DNA of 64,000 nt from Chryseobacterium salivictor (GTDB taxonomy: Bacteria; Bacteroidota; Bacteroidia; Flavobacteriales; Weeksellaceae): positions 372,001 to 436,000 of the forward strand of contig NZ_CP037954.1 in assembly GCF_004359195.1 (NCBI RefSeq), in the 5' to 3' direction. The notes below the pieces were generated by a model. The model saw only the letters and a program-made list of their open reading frames with translations, made no database searches and was not told the DNA's origin. Positions 27,040 through 35,694 of this stretch are shown in pieces. Position 1 is the first letter of the stretch. Every line of letters starts with the position of its first letter. Made by a program: the position numbers and the translations under genes.

Positions 27040-28245
27040 ATGGAAAACTTTGATGCAGCCAATAATATTCAGGATCTGCAATATTTTGGAGAGTTCGGTG
27101 GCGTAAACCCTTCTATATCTGATAGTTCTACTTATACTTTTCTTTCTGCAAAAACCATGTTCGACACTTTCGAAGGAAAAACAGAAGGTTGTTATTTATA
27201 CTCACGCCATTCCACACCAAGCAATCTTTATTTGAGTCAGGCACTGGCCCAGATGGAAGGCACGGAAAGCGCCAATGTTACCGCATCTGGTATGGGGGCA
27301 ATCACCTCTACCCTTTTTCAGCTTTGCAAAGCTGGCGATCATATTATTTCGAGCCGCACCATTTATGGCGGCACTTATGCATTTATGAAAAATTTTCTGC
27401 ATGATTACAATATCAAAACTTCCTTTGTCGATATCACCGATTTGTCTGCCGTGGAAAATGCCATTACTGAAAACACGAAAGTTCTTTTCTGTGAAACGGT
27501 AAGCAATCCACTTTTAGAAATAGCAGATCTTTTTGAACTGGCTAAACTGGCTAAAAAGCATAATCTTCAATTGGTTGTTGACAATACCTTTTCACCGCTT
27601 TCAATCAGTCCACAAATTCTGGGAGCAGACATTACGATTCACAGTTTAACAAAATTCATTAACGGGAGCAGTGATGCCGTTGCCGGAGTTGTTTGCGCAT
27701 CAGCTCAGTTCATTAATGATTTAAAAGATGTGAATTCGGGAGCCTGCATGTTACTGGGTCCAACTTTAGACAGTTTCCGCGCAGCGAGCATTCTTAAAAA
27801 CCTGAGAACGCTTCATATCAGAATGAAGAAACACAGTGAGAATGCGCAGTATCTGGCCGAACAATTTGAGAACGACGGACTGGCGGTAAAATATCCCGGC
27901 TTAAAAAGCCACAAACAACACGAACTTTTCAAAAGCATGATGAATCCGGAATATGGTTTCGGCGGTTTATTGACACTGGATGTGCAAACCATGAAAAGAG
28001 CCAACGAGTTGATGGAGTTGATGCAAAAAGAAAATCTTGGTTATCTGGCGGTAAGTCTCGGCTTTTATAAAACTTTGTTCTCGTGCTCGGGAAGTTCAAC
28101 TTCATCTGAAATCCCGGAAGCAGAACAGAAAGAAATGGGACTTTCTGAAGGATTAATCAGAATGTCAATCGGTTTAGACCATGATATCAAAAGAACGTAC
28201 GGGAAAATGAAATGGTGTATGCAACAGGTTGGCATCCTGAGTTAA
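27040..28245 (+). CDS. Cys/Met-metabolism PLP-dependent lyase (methionine gamma-lyase-like)
   Basis: 401 residues from the ATG at 27040. An in-frame TTG at 26989 would add 17 residues unlike the family and was rejected. Fold type I features: SRHSTPSNLYLSQALAQMEG, the PLP-phosphate loop VTASGMGAITSTLFQLC, ETVSNPLLEIADL, VVDNTFSPLSISP and the Schiff-base lysine in HSLTKFINGSSD (Lys205). This is the family of cystathionine gamma-synthase, cystathionine lyases and methionine gamma-lyase. The usual GHSD is GSSD here. Sequence alone does not settle the reaction, but the divergent Lrp regulator favours a catabolic lyase. It has its own terminator and is monocistronic. Confidence 0.85.
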   Translation: MENFDAANNIQDLQYFGEFGGVNPSISDSSTYTFLSAKTMFDTFEGKTEGCYLYSRHSTPSNLYLSQALAQMEGTESANVTASGMGAITSTLFQLCKAGDHIISSRTIYGGTYAFMKNFLHDYNIKTSFVDITDLSAVENAITENTKVLFCETVSNPLLEIADLFELAKLAKKHNLQLVVDNTFSPLSISPQILGADITIHSLTKFINGSSDAVAGVVCASAQFINDLKDVNSGACMLLGPTLDSFRAASILKNLRTLHIRMKKHSENAQYLAEQFENDGLAVKYPGLKSHKQHELFKSMMNPEYGFGGLLTLDVQTMKRANELMELMQKENLGYLAVSLGFYKTLFSCSGSSTSSEIPEAEQKEMGLSEGLIRMSIGLDHDIKRTYGKMKWCMQQVGILS

Positions 28246-28285
28246 AATTTTTATAATGATGAAATGTTAATTTAATTTCTTGATG

Positions 28286-28317
28286 AAAACAACCACAACT
28301 TCAGTGGTTGTTTTTTT
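28286..28317 (+). terminator. Terminator after the PLP lyase
   Basis: Stem AACAACCAC (28288-28296) / GTGGTTGTT (28304-28312), 7-nt loop, followed by T7. Confidence 0.85.
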
Positions 28318-28377
28318 CCATCTAAATGGCTGAGCTACTGAGCAGCGCAATTACCCATTTAAAATTTATTCGAAATA

Positions 28378-28878
28378 TCAATCAAAACGGTTCGGATGTT
28401 TCTTCTGAATTTCCGAAACGGTTCCCAACACTTTATCTTTCAAAGTATCCTGATAGCTTTCTAATTTTTTTGAAACTTGTTCATCGGCGCTTCCAATAAT
28501 TTTAGCAGCCAAAATTCCGGCATTCATCGCCCCATTCAACGCAACCGTCGCAACCGGAATTCCCGACGGCATTTGCAAAATCGAAAGCACAGAATCCCAA
28601 CCATCAATGGAATTGGAGGATAAAATCGGCACGCCAATTACAGGTAAAGTGGTACAACTGGCCACCATTCCGGGAAGATGAGCCGCGCCGCCTGCTCCGG
28701 CAATAATCACTTTTAACCCGCGGGATTTTGCCGTTTTTGCATATTCAAACATTCTTTCCGGAGTTCGGTGTGCGGAAACCACCGTTAATTCGTAAGGAAT
28801 TTCCAGAGATTTCAGAAAATCCGCTGCCTGTTCCATAATTGTCAAATCGCTTTGACTTCCCATGATGATTCCGACCAT
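28378..28878 (-). CDS. purE: N5-carboxyaminoimidazole ribonucleotide mutase (class I PurE)
   Basis: 166 residues. It rearranges N5-CAIR to CAIR in de novo purine synthesis. Signature motifs are [21 protein letters not shown] with the catalytic His, [14 protein letters not shown] and PVIGVPI, which place it in class I (bacterial, PurK-dependent). No purK was seen in the window. It is 45 bp downstream of a flavoprotein gene on the same strand and probably shares its transcript. Confidence 0.95.
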   Translation of the reverse strand: MVGIIMGSQSDLTIMEQAADFLKSLEIPYELTVVSAHRTPERMFEYAKTAKSRGLKVIIAGAGGAAHLPGMVASCTTLPVIGVPILSSNSIDGWDSVLSILQMPSGIPVATVALNGAMNAGILAAKIIGSADEQVSKKLESYQDTLKDKVLGTVSEIQKKHPNRFD

Positions 28879-28923
28879 TTTTAGTATAAATTTTAAGGTT
28901 TAAAGATAAGAAAATTTGAGGTT

Positions 28924-30120
28924 TTAGCCGGGAAACTTTGAAGACTTTGAATTTTCAGAATTCGCAATTGAATTCCCCACCCAAAATCCCGTACTGAAAC
29001 ACGCCTGCAAAAGATAACCACCAGTAGGCGCTTCCCAGTCGATCATTTCTCCGGCACAAAAAACATCTGGAAACTTTTTCAATTCGAGATTTGAATCCAG
29101 TTCAGAAAACGCAACGCCGCCAGCGGTAGAAATCACTTCGTCGATCGGGCGGAAACTGAAAACTTCTATCGGAAATTTTTTAATCATTTTTGATAAAATT
29201 TCGACATCGGTGTAGGTTTCTTTGTCTAATGTTTTTAAAAGATTAATGGCAGTGGTGGATAATTTTAAATTTCTTTTTAAAACCGGACTTATTTTGTCGG
29301 ACCTTTTTAATTCTGACAGAATTTCACTTCCTGTTAAATTGGGTTTCAGATCAATATGAATGGTCACAGGAAAATCATGTTTTCTGGTAAAACGGTTCAA
29401 ATAATAAATCGGGCTTCCCTCGATACCATATTTGGTGAATACGATTTCGCCGGTTTTACTTTGATCATCAAAAGAAACTTTGATGTTTTTCAGATATTGT
29501 CCTTGCAGCAAATGATATTTTTCGGAAGTATTATATCCGGAATTTGCAGATTGCAATGGAATTATTGCTATGTTTTTTGACTTTAGAATTTCTACCCATT
29601 TTGCATCAGAGCCTGTTTTTTTCCAGGAACCACCACCCATGGCCAAAATTAATTTTGAATATTTGACCGTTACATTTTTATCATTATTTTTAAGATAAAC
29701 TGAAGAATCATCAAAATCCAGAAAAATATGCTCGTAATGGATGGTAACACCCAATTTTTCCAACTGATCTAACCAGGCCTTTAAAACCTGAATCGGTTTG
29801 AAATTTTTGGTCGGAAAAATCTTGCCTGAACTTCCGACATAAGTTGTGATCCCAAGATCTGAAAGCCACTGAATTACTTTTTGATTATCAAATTGGCGCA
29901 CAATTTCCTGAATTTCCGGGGCTTCATATTTCTCTAAAAAAGAGTCGGTTTCTTCACTGTGTGTCAAATTAAATCCGCCGTTTCCGGCGACCAAAAATTT
30001 TCTGGCGGCCGCTTTATTCTGCTCATAAACCTGAACTTTATAGCCTTTTTCGGCTAAAATCTGTGCCGCCATTAATCCGGCTGGACCGGCTCCAATAATG
30101 ATTATTTGATCTTCGCTCAT
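28924..30120 (-). CDS. YhiN/HI0933-family FAD-dependent oxidoreductase
   Basis: 398 residues. Rossmann FAD-binding start IIIGAGPAGLMAAQILAEKG with the ADP-ribose glutamate in VQVYEQNK. The family-specific motif FLVAGNGGFNLTHSE, the LAMGGGSWKKTGSDA loop and the C-terminal GEMIDWEAPTGGYLLQ identify the HI0933-like flavoprotein group (TIGR03862 type). The reaction is not known. It lies between a CYTH protein gene (58 bp upstream) and purE (45 bp downstream), all on the minus strand. Confidence 0.88.
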   Translation of the reverse strand: MSEDQIIIIGAGPAGLMAAQILAEKGYKVQVYEQNKAAARKFLVAGNGGFNLTHSEETDSFLEKYEAPEIQEIVRQFDNQKVIQWLSDLGITTYVGSSGKIFPTKNFKPIQVLKAWLDQLEKLGVTIHYEHIFLDFDDSSVYLKNNDKNVTVKYSKLILAMGGGSWKKTGSDAKWVEILKSKNIAIIPLQSANSGYNTSEKYHLLQGQYLKNIKVSFDDQSKTGEIVFTKYGIEGSPIYYLNRFTRKHDFPVTIHIDLKPNLTGSEILSELKRSDKISPVLKRNLKLSTTAINLLKTLDKETYTDVEILSKMIKKFPIEVFSFRPIDEVISTAGGVAFSELDSNLELKKFPDVFCAGEMIDWEAPTGGYLLQACFSTGFWVGNSIANSENSKSSKFPG

Positions 30121-30178
30121 GTTGCAACAATGCGGATTTTTTTTGATGACAACGGAAATTTCATCGTATAGTTACCCT

Positions 30179-30652
30179 TCATGATTTCCAATCTTTATAA
30201 GGATGAGTCACCAAATTTGAATTATAATATTTTTCGTCTCCCGTTACTTCGCTATCGATCCAGTCAGGAAGAGTGAAGATTTCATCTTCGCTTGTCAATT
30301 CGATTTCTGCCACGAGAAGTCCGGTGTTATTTCCCAAAAACTCATCAACTTCCCAAACGTGTTGGCCAACGGATATTTTGAATCTGATTTTGGAAAGTTC
30401 CGCCACGCAAAACTGATCCAGCAGTTCTTTGGCTTCACCGACAGGAACTTCATATTCGTATTCCGCTCTTGTTGCACCAACCGAAATTCCTTTAATGGTA
30501 AGAAATCCTTTATCAGAAGTTTGTCGCACGCGAATTGTTTTATTGGGGTCGGTCAGCAAATAACCCTGTCTGTAAAATTCACCGGCTGGTTTTTCGACCT
30601 GCTGCCATTTGGTTTTGTTGACTAAAAATTTTCTTTCTATTTCTATTCCCAT
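30179..30652 (-). CDS. CYTH domain protein (inorganic triphosphatase-like)
   Basis: 157 residues, a single CYTH domain. The signature ExExK is present at the N-terminus (GIEIERKFLV, Glu4, Glu6, Lys8), followed by charged strands of the triphosphate tunnel: YRQGYLLTD, KTIRVRQTSDKGFLTIKG, RAEYEYEVP, HVWEVDEFLGNNTGLLVAEIEL. Bacterial members of this size usually hydrolyse inorganic triphosphate. Adenylate cyclase or thiamine-triphosphatase activity is possible. First gene of a probable three-gene minus-strand unit with the flavoprotein and purE. Confidence 0.9.
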   Translation of the reverse strand: MGIEIERKFLVNKTKWQQVEKPAGEFYRQGYLLTDPNKTIRVRQTSDKGFLTIKGISVGATRAEYEYEVPVGEAKELLDQFCVAELSKIRFKISVGQHVWEVDEFLGNNTGLLVAEIELTSEDEIFTLPDWIDSEVTGDEKYYNSNLVTHPYKDWKS

Positions 30653-30756
30653 CTTGAGATTGTTCTAAAGTTATATTTATTTTCTTACAGACTTTATGCT
30701 TGTTTTTCTCAAGTCTTTTTATTCCTTTTCTTACTATTTAATTCTGAAAATTTCAC

Positions 30757-31014
30757 TTAATCATAATGAAATCTACACTTAGCAATCAAGATATCATCTT
30801 CTTGAAATTTATAAATCAAGCGGTGTTCATCATCGATTCTTCTCGACCAAAATCCAGCGTATTTGTGTTTCAGCGGTTCTGGCTTTCCGATGCCTTCAAA
30901 AGGAGTTCGTGAAATATCCTTTAACAAATCATTTATCCGTTTCAGTTTTTTCTTATCGATTTTTTGCCAGTACAAATAATCCTCCCAGGATTCATCCACG
31001 AAAATATATTTCAT
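30757..31014 (-). CDS. yoeB: YoeB-type mRNA interferase toxin
   Basis: 85 residues, full length. YoeB is a ribosome-dependent endoribonuclease that cuts mRNA in the A site. Every known active-site residue is at the expected place: Glu46 (KPEPLK), Arg65 (DDEHRLIY), His83 and Tyr84 (CRFHYD). RTPFEGIGKPEPLK is a family hallmark. It begins 1 bp after the antitoxin stop, so expression is coupled. The pair looks functional. Confidence 0.95.
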   Translation of the reverse strand: MKYIFVDESWEDYLYWQKIDKKKLKRINDLLKDISRTPFEGIGKPEPLKHKYAGFWSRRIDDEHRLIYKFQEDDILIAKCRFHYD

Positions 31015-31015
31015 C

Positions 31016-31270
31016 TTATTCTTCGATTAATTCCTTAGAATAAGATTTTCCACTTTTCAATTTCTCGATGGCAGCATCTAATCGCATCTCATTCTTACGC
31101 GAAGACAGCTCGTAATTGGTTGCCATCAAAGAATTGTATTCTTCCAAGGACATTACAACGATTCCAGAATCTTTGCCACGATTAATGATCAAGGTTTCAA
31201 AGTTTTTTGAAACGCGGTCTAAATAGGATTTGATATCTTTTCTAAAATCAGAAACACTAGTGATAAACAT
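31016..31270 (-). CDS. yefM: YefM/Phd-family antitoxin
   Basis: 84 residues. The N-terminal Phd/YefM DNA-binding fold is visible (SVSDFRKDIKSYLDRV, TLIINRGKDSGIVVMSLEEY, NSLMATNYELSS), and the C-terminal part (LDAAIEKLKSGKSYSKELIE) is the flexible toxin-binding tail. It neutralises YoeB and represses its own operon. It starts at ATG 31270, just downstream of a TGTACA-containing operator. The toxin gene follows immediately. Confidence 0.92.
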   Translation of the reverse strand: MFITSVSDFRKDIKSYLDRVSKNFETLIINRGKDSGIVVMSLEEYNSLMATNYELSSRKNEMRLDAAIEKLKSGKSYSKELIEE

Positions 31271-31287
31271 AATTATGCGTTTTTATT

Positions 31288-31322
31288 TGTACAAATTTAC
31301 GTACAAAAAACAGATTGTGCAA
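31288..31322 (-). promoter_or_regulatory. yefM-yoeB promoter and TGTACA operator
   Basis: Minus strand: TTG (31320-31322), 20 nt, TAAATTTG (31292-31299), 21 bp before the antitoxin start. Over the -7 box lie TGTACA (31288-31293) and a near copy CGTACA (31300-31305), 12 bp apart, forming the inverted repeat TTTGTAC...GTACAAA. In E. coli the YefM operator has two TGTACA-core palindromes 12 bp apart (recalled). Binding here is inferred. Confidence 0.65.
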
Positions 31323-31408
31323 TTTTAAAAAGTTGAAATACAATTGCTTTATATTTTCTCCGAAGACCAAAATTAACAAGGATAATTTTCAACAATGTGC
31401 CCTCATCT

Positions 31409-31439
31409 TTGTTCAATTCTCCCATAAAATCTACCTTTG
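31409..31439 (+). promoter_or_regulatory. Promoter of the EamA transporter gene
   Basis: TTG (31409-31411), 20 nt, TACCTTTG (31432-31439). The ATG at 31506 is about 65 bp downstream. Confidence 0.6.
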
Positions 31440-31505
31440 CACGACTGCAAAAAACATTTTTTTAGCGATATTATTAATTTCACCAAATACAATTCTACAC
31501 TTTTC

Positions 31506-32405
31506 ATGTTCAAAGATCCCAAATTAGTACTCGCAATCATTACCGTGGCTTTGGTTTGGGGAACGACATTTTTAGGAATCCGGATTGCGGTAGAAACGAT
31601 TCCGCCTTGGTTTGTCGCCGGAATCCGTCAGTTTTTAGCCGGGATTATTTTATTGGTATACCTCCTCTTTTCAAAAAACTTAAAATGGATTGGCTGGAAA
31701 AATTTAAAAAATCAAATTATCCTCGCCTCTCTAATGCTAATCGTCGCCAACGGAATGACGACCGTCGCCGAAAAACATTTGACCAGCAGTTTGGCCTCGC
31801 TCATCAGCTCCACTTCTCCACTTCTGGTGTTTATTTTGAGTCTGTTTTTCAGTTTACAAAAATTTACTTTTCGAGGTTTAATTGGCGTGCTTTTAGGATT
31901 TTCGGGAATCTTGCTGATTTTCAAAAACGGCCTGCAGGATTTACTCAACGCAGAATATAGAATGGGAATCATTTACATGTTTTTTGCCATTTTCGGTTGG
32001 GCATTTGGAACGATCTTCTCAAAAAAAATGAATCATCAGCCGCAGAATATATCGCTCAATCTTTTTTATCAGTTTAGTTTCGCCGGTATTGTTCAGATTA
32101 TTTTCGGATTTCTTTTGTCGGAAAACATCAATATTTACAGCTGGACGTTGAAGAGTTTGTCTGCTACGGTTTATCTCGCCCTGTTTGGTTCTGTGATTGC
32201 TTTTTTTGCATTTCATTTCGCATTAAAAAGAATTTCACCGATCCAGATTTCGATCCTTTCTTACGTGAATACGATTATTGCGATTTTTCTGGGTTGGCTG
32301 GTTTTAAACGAGCCTATTTCACTTCAGTTCATTGTCGCGGCAGCACTGATTATCACCGGAGTTTTCATCACCAATTACAAACCGGGAATGTTTAAAAAAG
32401 CCTGA
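31506..32405 (+). CDS. EamA-family (DMT) transporter
   Basis: 299 residues from the ATG at 31506 (MFKDPKLVLAI). A TTG at 31437 lies inside the promoter and cannot be the start. About ten membrane helices in two EamA repeats. Typical motifs are ALVWGTTFLGIRIAVE, PPWFVAGIRQFLAG, SSTSPLLVFILSLFF in the first half and FGSVIAFFAFHFALKRI, LGWLVLNEPIS in the second. EamA proteins export amino acids, nucleosides or other metabolites; the substrate is unknown. It stands alone between the toxin-antitoxin pair and the BtuF-like gene. Confidence 0.9.
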   Translation: MFKDPKLVLAIITVALVWGTTFLGIRIAVETIPPWFVAGIRQFLAGIILLVYLLFSKNLKWIGWKNLKNQIILASLMLIVANGMTTVAEKHLTSSLASLISSTSPLLVFILSLFFSLQKFTFRGLIGVLLGFSGILLIFKNGLQDLLNAEYRMGIIYMFFAIFGWAFGTIFSKKMNHQPQNISLNLFYQFSFAGIVQIIFGFLLSENINIYSWTLKSLSATVYLALFGSVIAFFAFHFALKRISPIQISILSYVNTIIAIFLGWLVLNEPISLQFIVAAALIITGVFITNYKPGMFKKA

Positions 32406-32584
32406 TTCCTGTTTAATTGGACGCCTTTCCATCTGAAATCATTCTCAGCTTTGTCGAAGGAATTCCTTTTTTTTTGAAGTCACATTTCACGTTACAAAAG
32501 AAAGAGTTCCGTTCAAAATCGTCGCATATTCTTATAAAACAACGTTTCATTTTAGTAAAAAAGAGCTTTTTTGAATCGAAAAAA

Positions 32585-33313
32585 TCAGACAGAATATTTT
32601 AAGGAAAGGTCCTTCAGATAATTATCAACCTTCATTAAATGGGTACCGAACCACGAAAACGCTTCGCCGTCAACTAAGATGATTTCTTTTGTCGGCATTT
32701 CTTTCTGAAGTTCATCGATATGTTTTTGCTGAAATGGAAATGGTTCCGAAGAGAGAAAAATAAGATCTGCTTCCTTCAGTTCTTCCACCGAAATTTCGGG
32801 ATATCTTTTTCTGTTTTTAAATAAATTTTCAAATCCCGATTTCTGTAAAACTTCATTAATAAAAGTATCAGAACCTACGGTCATATATGGATTTTTCCAA
32901 ATTAAATAGGCGATTTTTTTCGGCAAAGAAACTTTAATATCATTAAAAACAGAATTGATTTTCTGATTAAAATTTTGTGCAGAAATCTCTTTATTTAAAA
33001 GGCTTCCGAGCTCAGAAATGAAATTTTGATTGTCTTCTAAAGTTTCGATATCGGTGACCCAAACTTTAAAATATTTCATCAGTTCTTCAACTTGAAGTTT
33101 TTCATTTTCTTCTTTATTGGCAATGATTAAATCAGGTTGCAGTGATTTAATTTTTTCAATATTTAAATTTTTAGTTCCACCGATAATTTCCACATTTCTC
33201 ACCAGATTCAGAGGATGAATGCAGAATTTTGTGCGCCCGATAACTTCATCAGCCGTTAAGCCAAAATCAAATAATGTTTCGGTAATACTGGGAACCAGCG
33301 AAATGATTTTCAT
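32585..33313 (-). CDS. BtuF-like helical-backbone metal-receptor protein lacking a signal peptide
   Basis: 242 residues with the fold of ABC substrate-binding proteins for cobalamin or iron chelates: IISLVPSITETLFDFGL, VIGRTKFCIHP, SLQPDLIIANKEEN at the N-terminal lobe, a long connecting helix, then YLIWKNPYMTVGSDTFINEV and DGEAFSWFGTHL in the C-terminal lobe. The protein begins directly with the first beta strand (MKIISLVPS), with no signal peptide or lipobox, so as written it would stay in the cytoplasm. It may be a cytoplasmic cobalamin-binding relative rather than a transporter component. It lies 5 bp downstream of mgtE and is probably co-transcribed. No ABC permease is near. Confidence 0.8.
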   Translation of the reverse strand: MKIISLVPSITETLFDFGLTADEVIGRTKFCIHPLNLVRNVEIIGGTKNLNIEKIKSLQPDLIIANKEENEKLQVEELMKYFKVWVTDIETLEDNQNFISELGSLLNKEISAQNFNQKINSVFNDIKVSLPKKIAYLIWKNPYMTVGSDTFINEVLQKSGFENLFKNRKRYPEISVEELKEADLIFLSSEPFPFQQKHIDELQKEMPTKEIILVDGEAFSWFGTHLMKVDNYLKDLSLKYSV

Positions 33314-33318
33314 GAAAG

Positions 33319-34638
33319 TTAAAGTAATTTACCCGCCAGAAACATTCCGGCGACGGTGAAGTAGATAATCAAACCCGTTACATCGACCAATGTCGCTACG
33401 AAAGGTGCAGAAGAAGTCGCAGGATCGAGTTTGAATTTTTTCAAAACAAATGGAATCATCGACCCCGAAAGGGTTCCCCACAATATTATTAATAAGAGGG
33501 AAACCGCGATACTGAACGCAATATAAATCCAGTGTTCGCCGTAATCATACAAACCTGTTTCCTGCCAGATCATGATTCTGATAAAACCGATAACTCCCAG
33601 AATTCCCCCGAGGAAAACTCCGGAGACAATTTCTTTCCGCATGACGTACCACCAGTCTTTCAAACCGATTTCCTGGAGCGCCATGGCACGGATGATCAAG
33701 GTTGCCGCCTGAGAACCGGAGTTCCCGCCACTGGAAATAATTAAGGGTACAAATAAAGCAAGCACCACTGCTTTTTCGATTTCATGTTCGAAAAATCCCA
33801 TGGCCGACGCCGTTAACATTTCAGAAAAGAAAAGAATCACCAGCCAGGTTCCTCTTTTTTTGATCATCTCCGTCCATGAAGTTTGGGTATAAGGCATATC
33901 GAGCGCATCAACACCCCCGAATCTCTGAATATCTTCGGTATTTTGTGCTTCGATCTGATCCAAAATATCATCGATGGTTACGATCCCCACCAGAACGCCA
34001 CTTTCTGTGACAATCGGCAAAGCAGACCGGTCATATTTTTCGAAATAGGTGACCGCATCTTCTTTTGTAGTGGTGGTGGTAATGGCAACAAAGTGATTAT
34101 CCGTAATTTCTGAAATCAGCGTATCTTCTTCTGCCAATAACAGGGAACCGATTGCGATATCGTCTACCAGGCGGTTTCTTTCATCAACCACATAAAGATG
34201 GTTCATGGTTTCTACCTTTTTACCTACTTTTTTTATCTGTTGAAAACATCTTTTTACCGTCCATTCTTTCCGGATCTGAATATAATATGGCGTCATCAGA
34301 CGCGCAATGGAATCTACGTGATACCCCAAAAGCTTCAGTGCAATTCTTCTTTCCTGAGGGTTAAGATGATTGATGGAATATCTGATCAGTTCATCAGGAA
34401 AGTCCTCTAAAAGCGCGGTTCTGTCATCCGGACTCATGGCGTTCAGAATCTCAGAAACCTCCTCACTGCCGATTCCGCGAATGGTTTCTTCCTGGAAATC
34501 CGGATCCAAATGTGAGAATACATCTGCTTTGTATTCCTTCGGAACTTTTAGAAATGCCAAAAGACGCTCATCAGCACGAAGTTGGCTGAGCGTTTCTGCA
34601 ATATCCTGCGGATTAAAAATAAGATCCTGAGTTTCCAA
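33319..34638 (-). CDS. mgtE: Magnesium transporter MgtE
   Basis: 439 residues, the usual length. The order is an N-terminal superhelical domain (about 10-125; [33 protein letters not shown]), two CBS domains (about 130-250; [39 protein letters not shown]) and a five-helix membrane domain (about 270-439) with the channel motif [20 protein letters not shown]. MgtE is a homodimeric Mg2+ channel of the inner membrane, gated by Mg2+ binding to the cytosolic domains. A good -7 box precedes it. The BtuF-like gene follows 5 bp downstream. Confidence 0.95.
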   Translation of the reverse strand: METQDLIFNPQDIAETLSQLRADERLLAFLKVPKEYKADVFSHLDPDFQEETIRGIGSEEVSEILNAMSPDDRTALLEDFPDELIRYSINHLNPQERRIALKLLGYHVDSIARLMTPYYIQIRKEWTVKRCFQQIKKVGKKVETMNHLYVVDERNRLVDDIAIGSLLLAEEDTLISEITDNHFVAITTTTTKEDAVTYFEKYDRSALPIVTESGVLVGIVTIDDILDQIEAQNTEDIQRFGGVDALDMPYTQTSWTEMIKKRGTWLVILFFSEMLTASAMGFFEHEIEKAVVLALFVPLIISSGGNSGSQAATLIIRAMALQEIGLKDWWYVMRKEIVSGVFLGGILGVIGFIRIMIWQETGLYDYGEHWIYIAFSIAVSLLLIILWGTLSGSMIPFVLKKFKLDPATSSAPFVATLVDVTGLIIYFTVAGMFLAGKLL

Positions 34639-34660
34639 AGAGGGTATTTATTAAGATGTG

Positions 34661-34668
34661 CAAAAGTA
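34661..34668 (-). promoter_or_regulatory. -7 box of mgtE
   Basis: Minus-strand TACTTTTG, 22 bp before the start at 34638. No TTG at the best spacing. Confidence 0.45.
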
Positions 34669-35027
34669 ACGAAAATAAAAAAGATAGGGAATTAAAAAAA
34701 ATGTGTTTTTGAGAATTAATGGGTATTTCCATCCATTAACAATTCAATTCAAACAAAATGGATAATATCGGCAAACGGTTATCATTCCAGCTGATCGCAA
34801 GTAAAACTTAAAAAAAATTTCTTACCAACGCGCTGACCTTCTCTTTCCAGCAATTCTATTCACAGTATTTTTAAAAAACAGTAAAACATTCAATGCCAAA
34901 CCCTTAATTAAGTTTCGTTAGTTAAAAACAATAATTCTTGTTTTCACGCTTGTTGTGAGTTCAAATTTTCGCATTAAATCTTAAAAAATTTAACTTTCCT
35001 TTACAATACTTTCAGAGACAAATTTCC
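34669..35027. other. Divergent intergenic region, no gene or known riboswitch seen
   Basis: About 360 bp between mgtE and the NUDIX gene. AT-rich, no coding frame. Nothing resembling a Mg2+ riboswitch was recognised by eye. A TAAATTTA box at 35028-35035 just before the NUDIX start may be its promoter. Confidence 0.4.
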
Positions 35028-35039
35028 TAAATTTACGTC

Positions 35040-35669
35040 ATGAAAACCTTTGGCAGAGATTTACTCACAAAAATACAGCAGGCAAAACTTCAGGGTGAAG
35101 CAGCGCACGAAATTTATTCACCTCCCTATCGGCCGCTTTATTCTTACGATGAAATTTTAACAAAAAATCCAAAATTCGCGGCTGTCAATATTTTATTATA
35201 TTTAAAAAATAACGAATGGTATCTGCCACTCATCGTGCGCAGCGAAAATGAACGTGACCGGCACAGTGGTCAAATTTCTTTACCCGGCGGAAAAAAAGAA
35301 GATTTTGATGCTGATTTTGGAGCAACTGCCAAACGCGAAACTTCAGAAGAAGTAGGAATTGAGGAACATTATATTAGAATTATCCGCGAGCTTTCGCCCA
35401 TTTATATTCCACCGAGCAATTTTTACGTGAAAGCGTTTGTTTCTTACACCAGGAAAAATCCCGAGTTTATTCTTCAGCAAAGTGAAGCAGTTGAATTAAT
35501 TGAATTTCCGATCTCCTCTATATTAAATCTGGATAACGAACCGGAAATGAGAATCTTACCAAGTTCCCGCGGTGTGAAAGTTCCGGTAATTGATTTCCAC
35601 GGTTATATCATCTGGGGCGCGACTTCGATGATATTAAGCGAGTTTAGTCAGTTGCTGAAAAATTTGTAA
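35040..35669 (+). CDS. NUDIX hydrolase, CoA pyrophosphatase type
   Basis: 209 residues. The NUDIX box is present as SLPGGKKEDFDADFG followed by ATAKRETSEEVGI, with the RExxEEVG core intact. The preceding stretch RHSGQISLPGG and the spacing match the NudL/YeaB CoA-pyrophosphatase group, which splits CoA into phosphopantetheine and 3',5'-ADP. Substrate assignment is by similarity of the box and its flanks only. First gene of a four-gene plus-strand cluster, 25 bp ahead of an acyltransferase gene. Confidence 0.88.
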   Translation: MKTFGRDLLTKIQQAKLQGEAAHEIYSPPYRPLYSYDEILTKNPKFAAVNILLYLKNNEWYLPLIVRSENERDRHSGQISLPGGKKEDFDADFGATAKRETSEEVGIEEHYIRIIRELSPIYIPPSNFYVKAFVSYTRKNPEFILQQSEAVELIEFPISSILNLDNEPEMRILPSSRGVKVPVIDFHGYIIWGATSMILSEFSQLLKNL

Positions 35670-35694
35670 ATTCGCGGACTATGTTAATTAGATA

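Noticed and set aside
31437-31505. TTG-initiated extension of the EamA transporter
   Set aside because: The TTG is part of the -7 promoter box TACCTTTG, so it would not be transcribed in full.
34639-35039. Magnesium riboswitch in front of mgtE
   Set aside because: No conserved core or strong hairpin series was recognised, and a promoter box lies only 22 bp before the start, leaving no room for an aptamer on that transcript.
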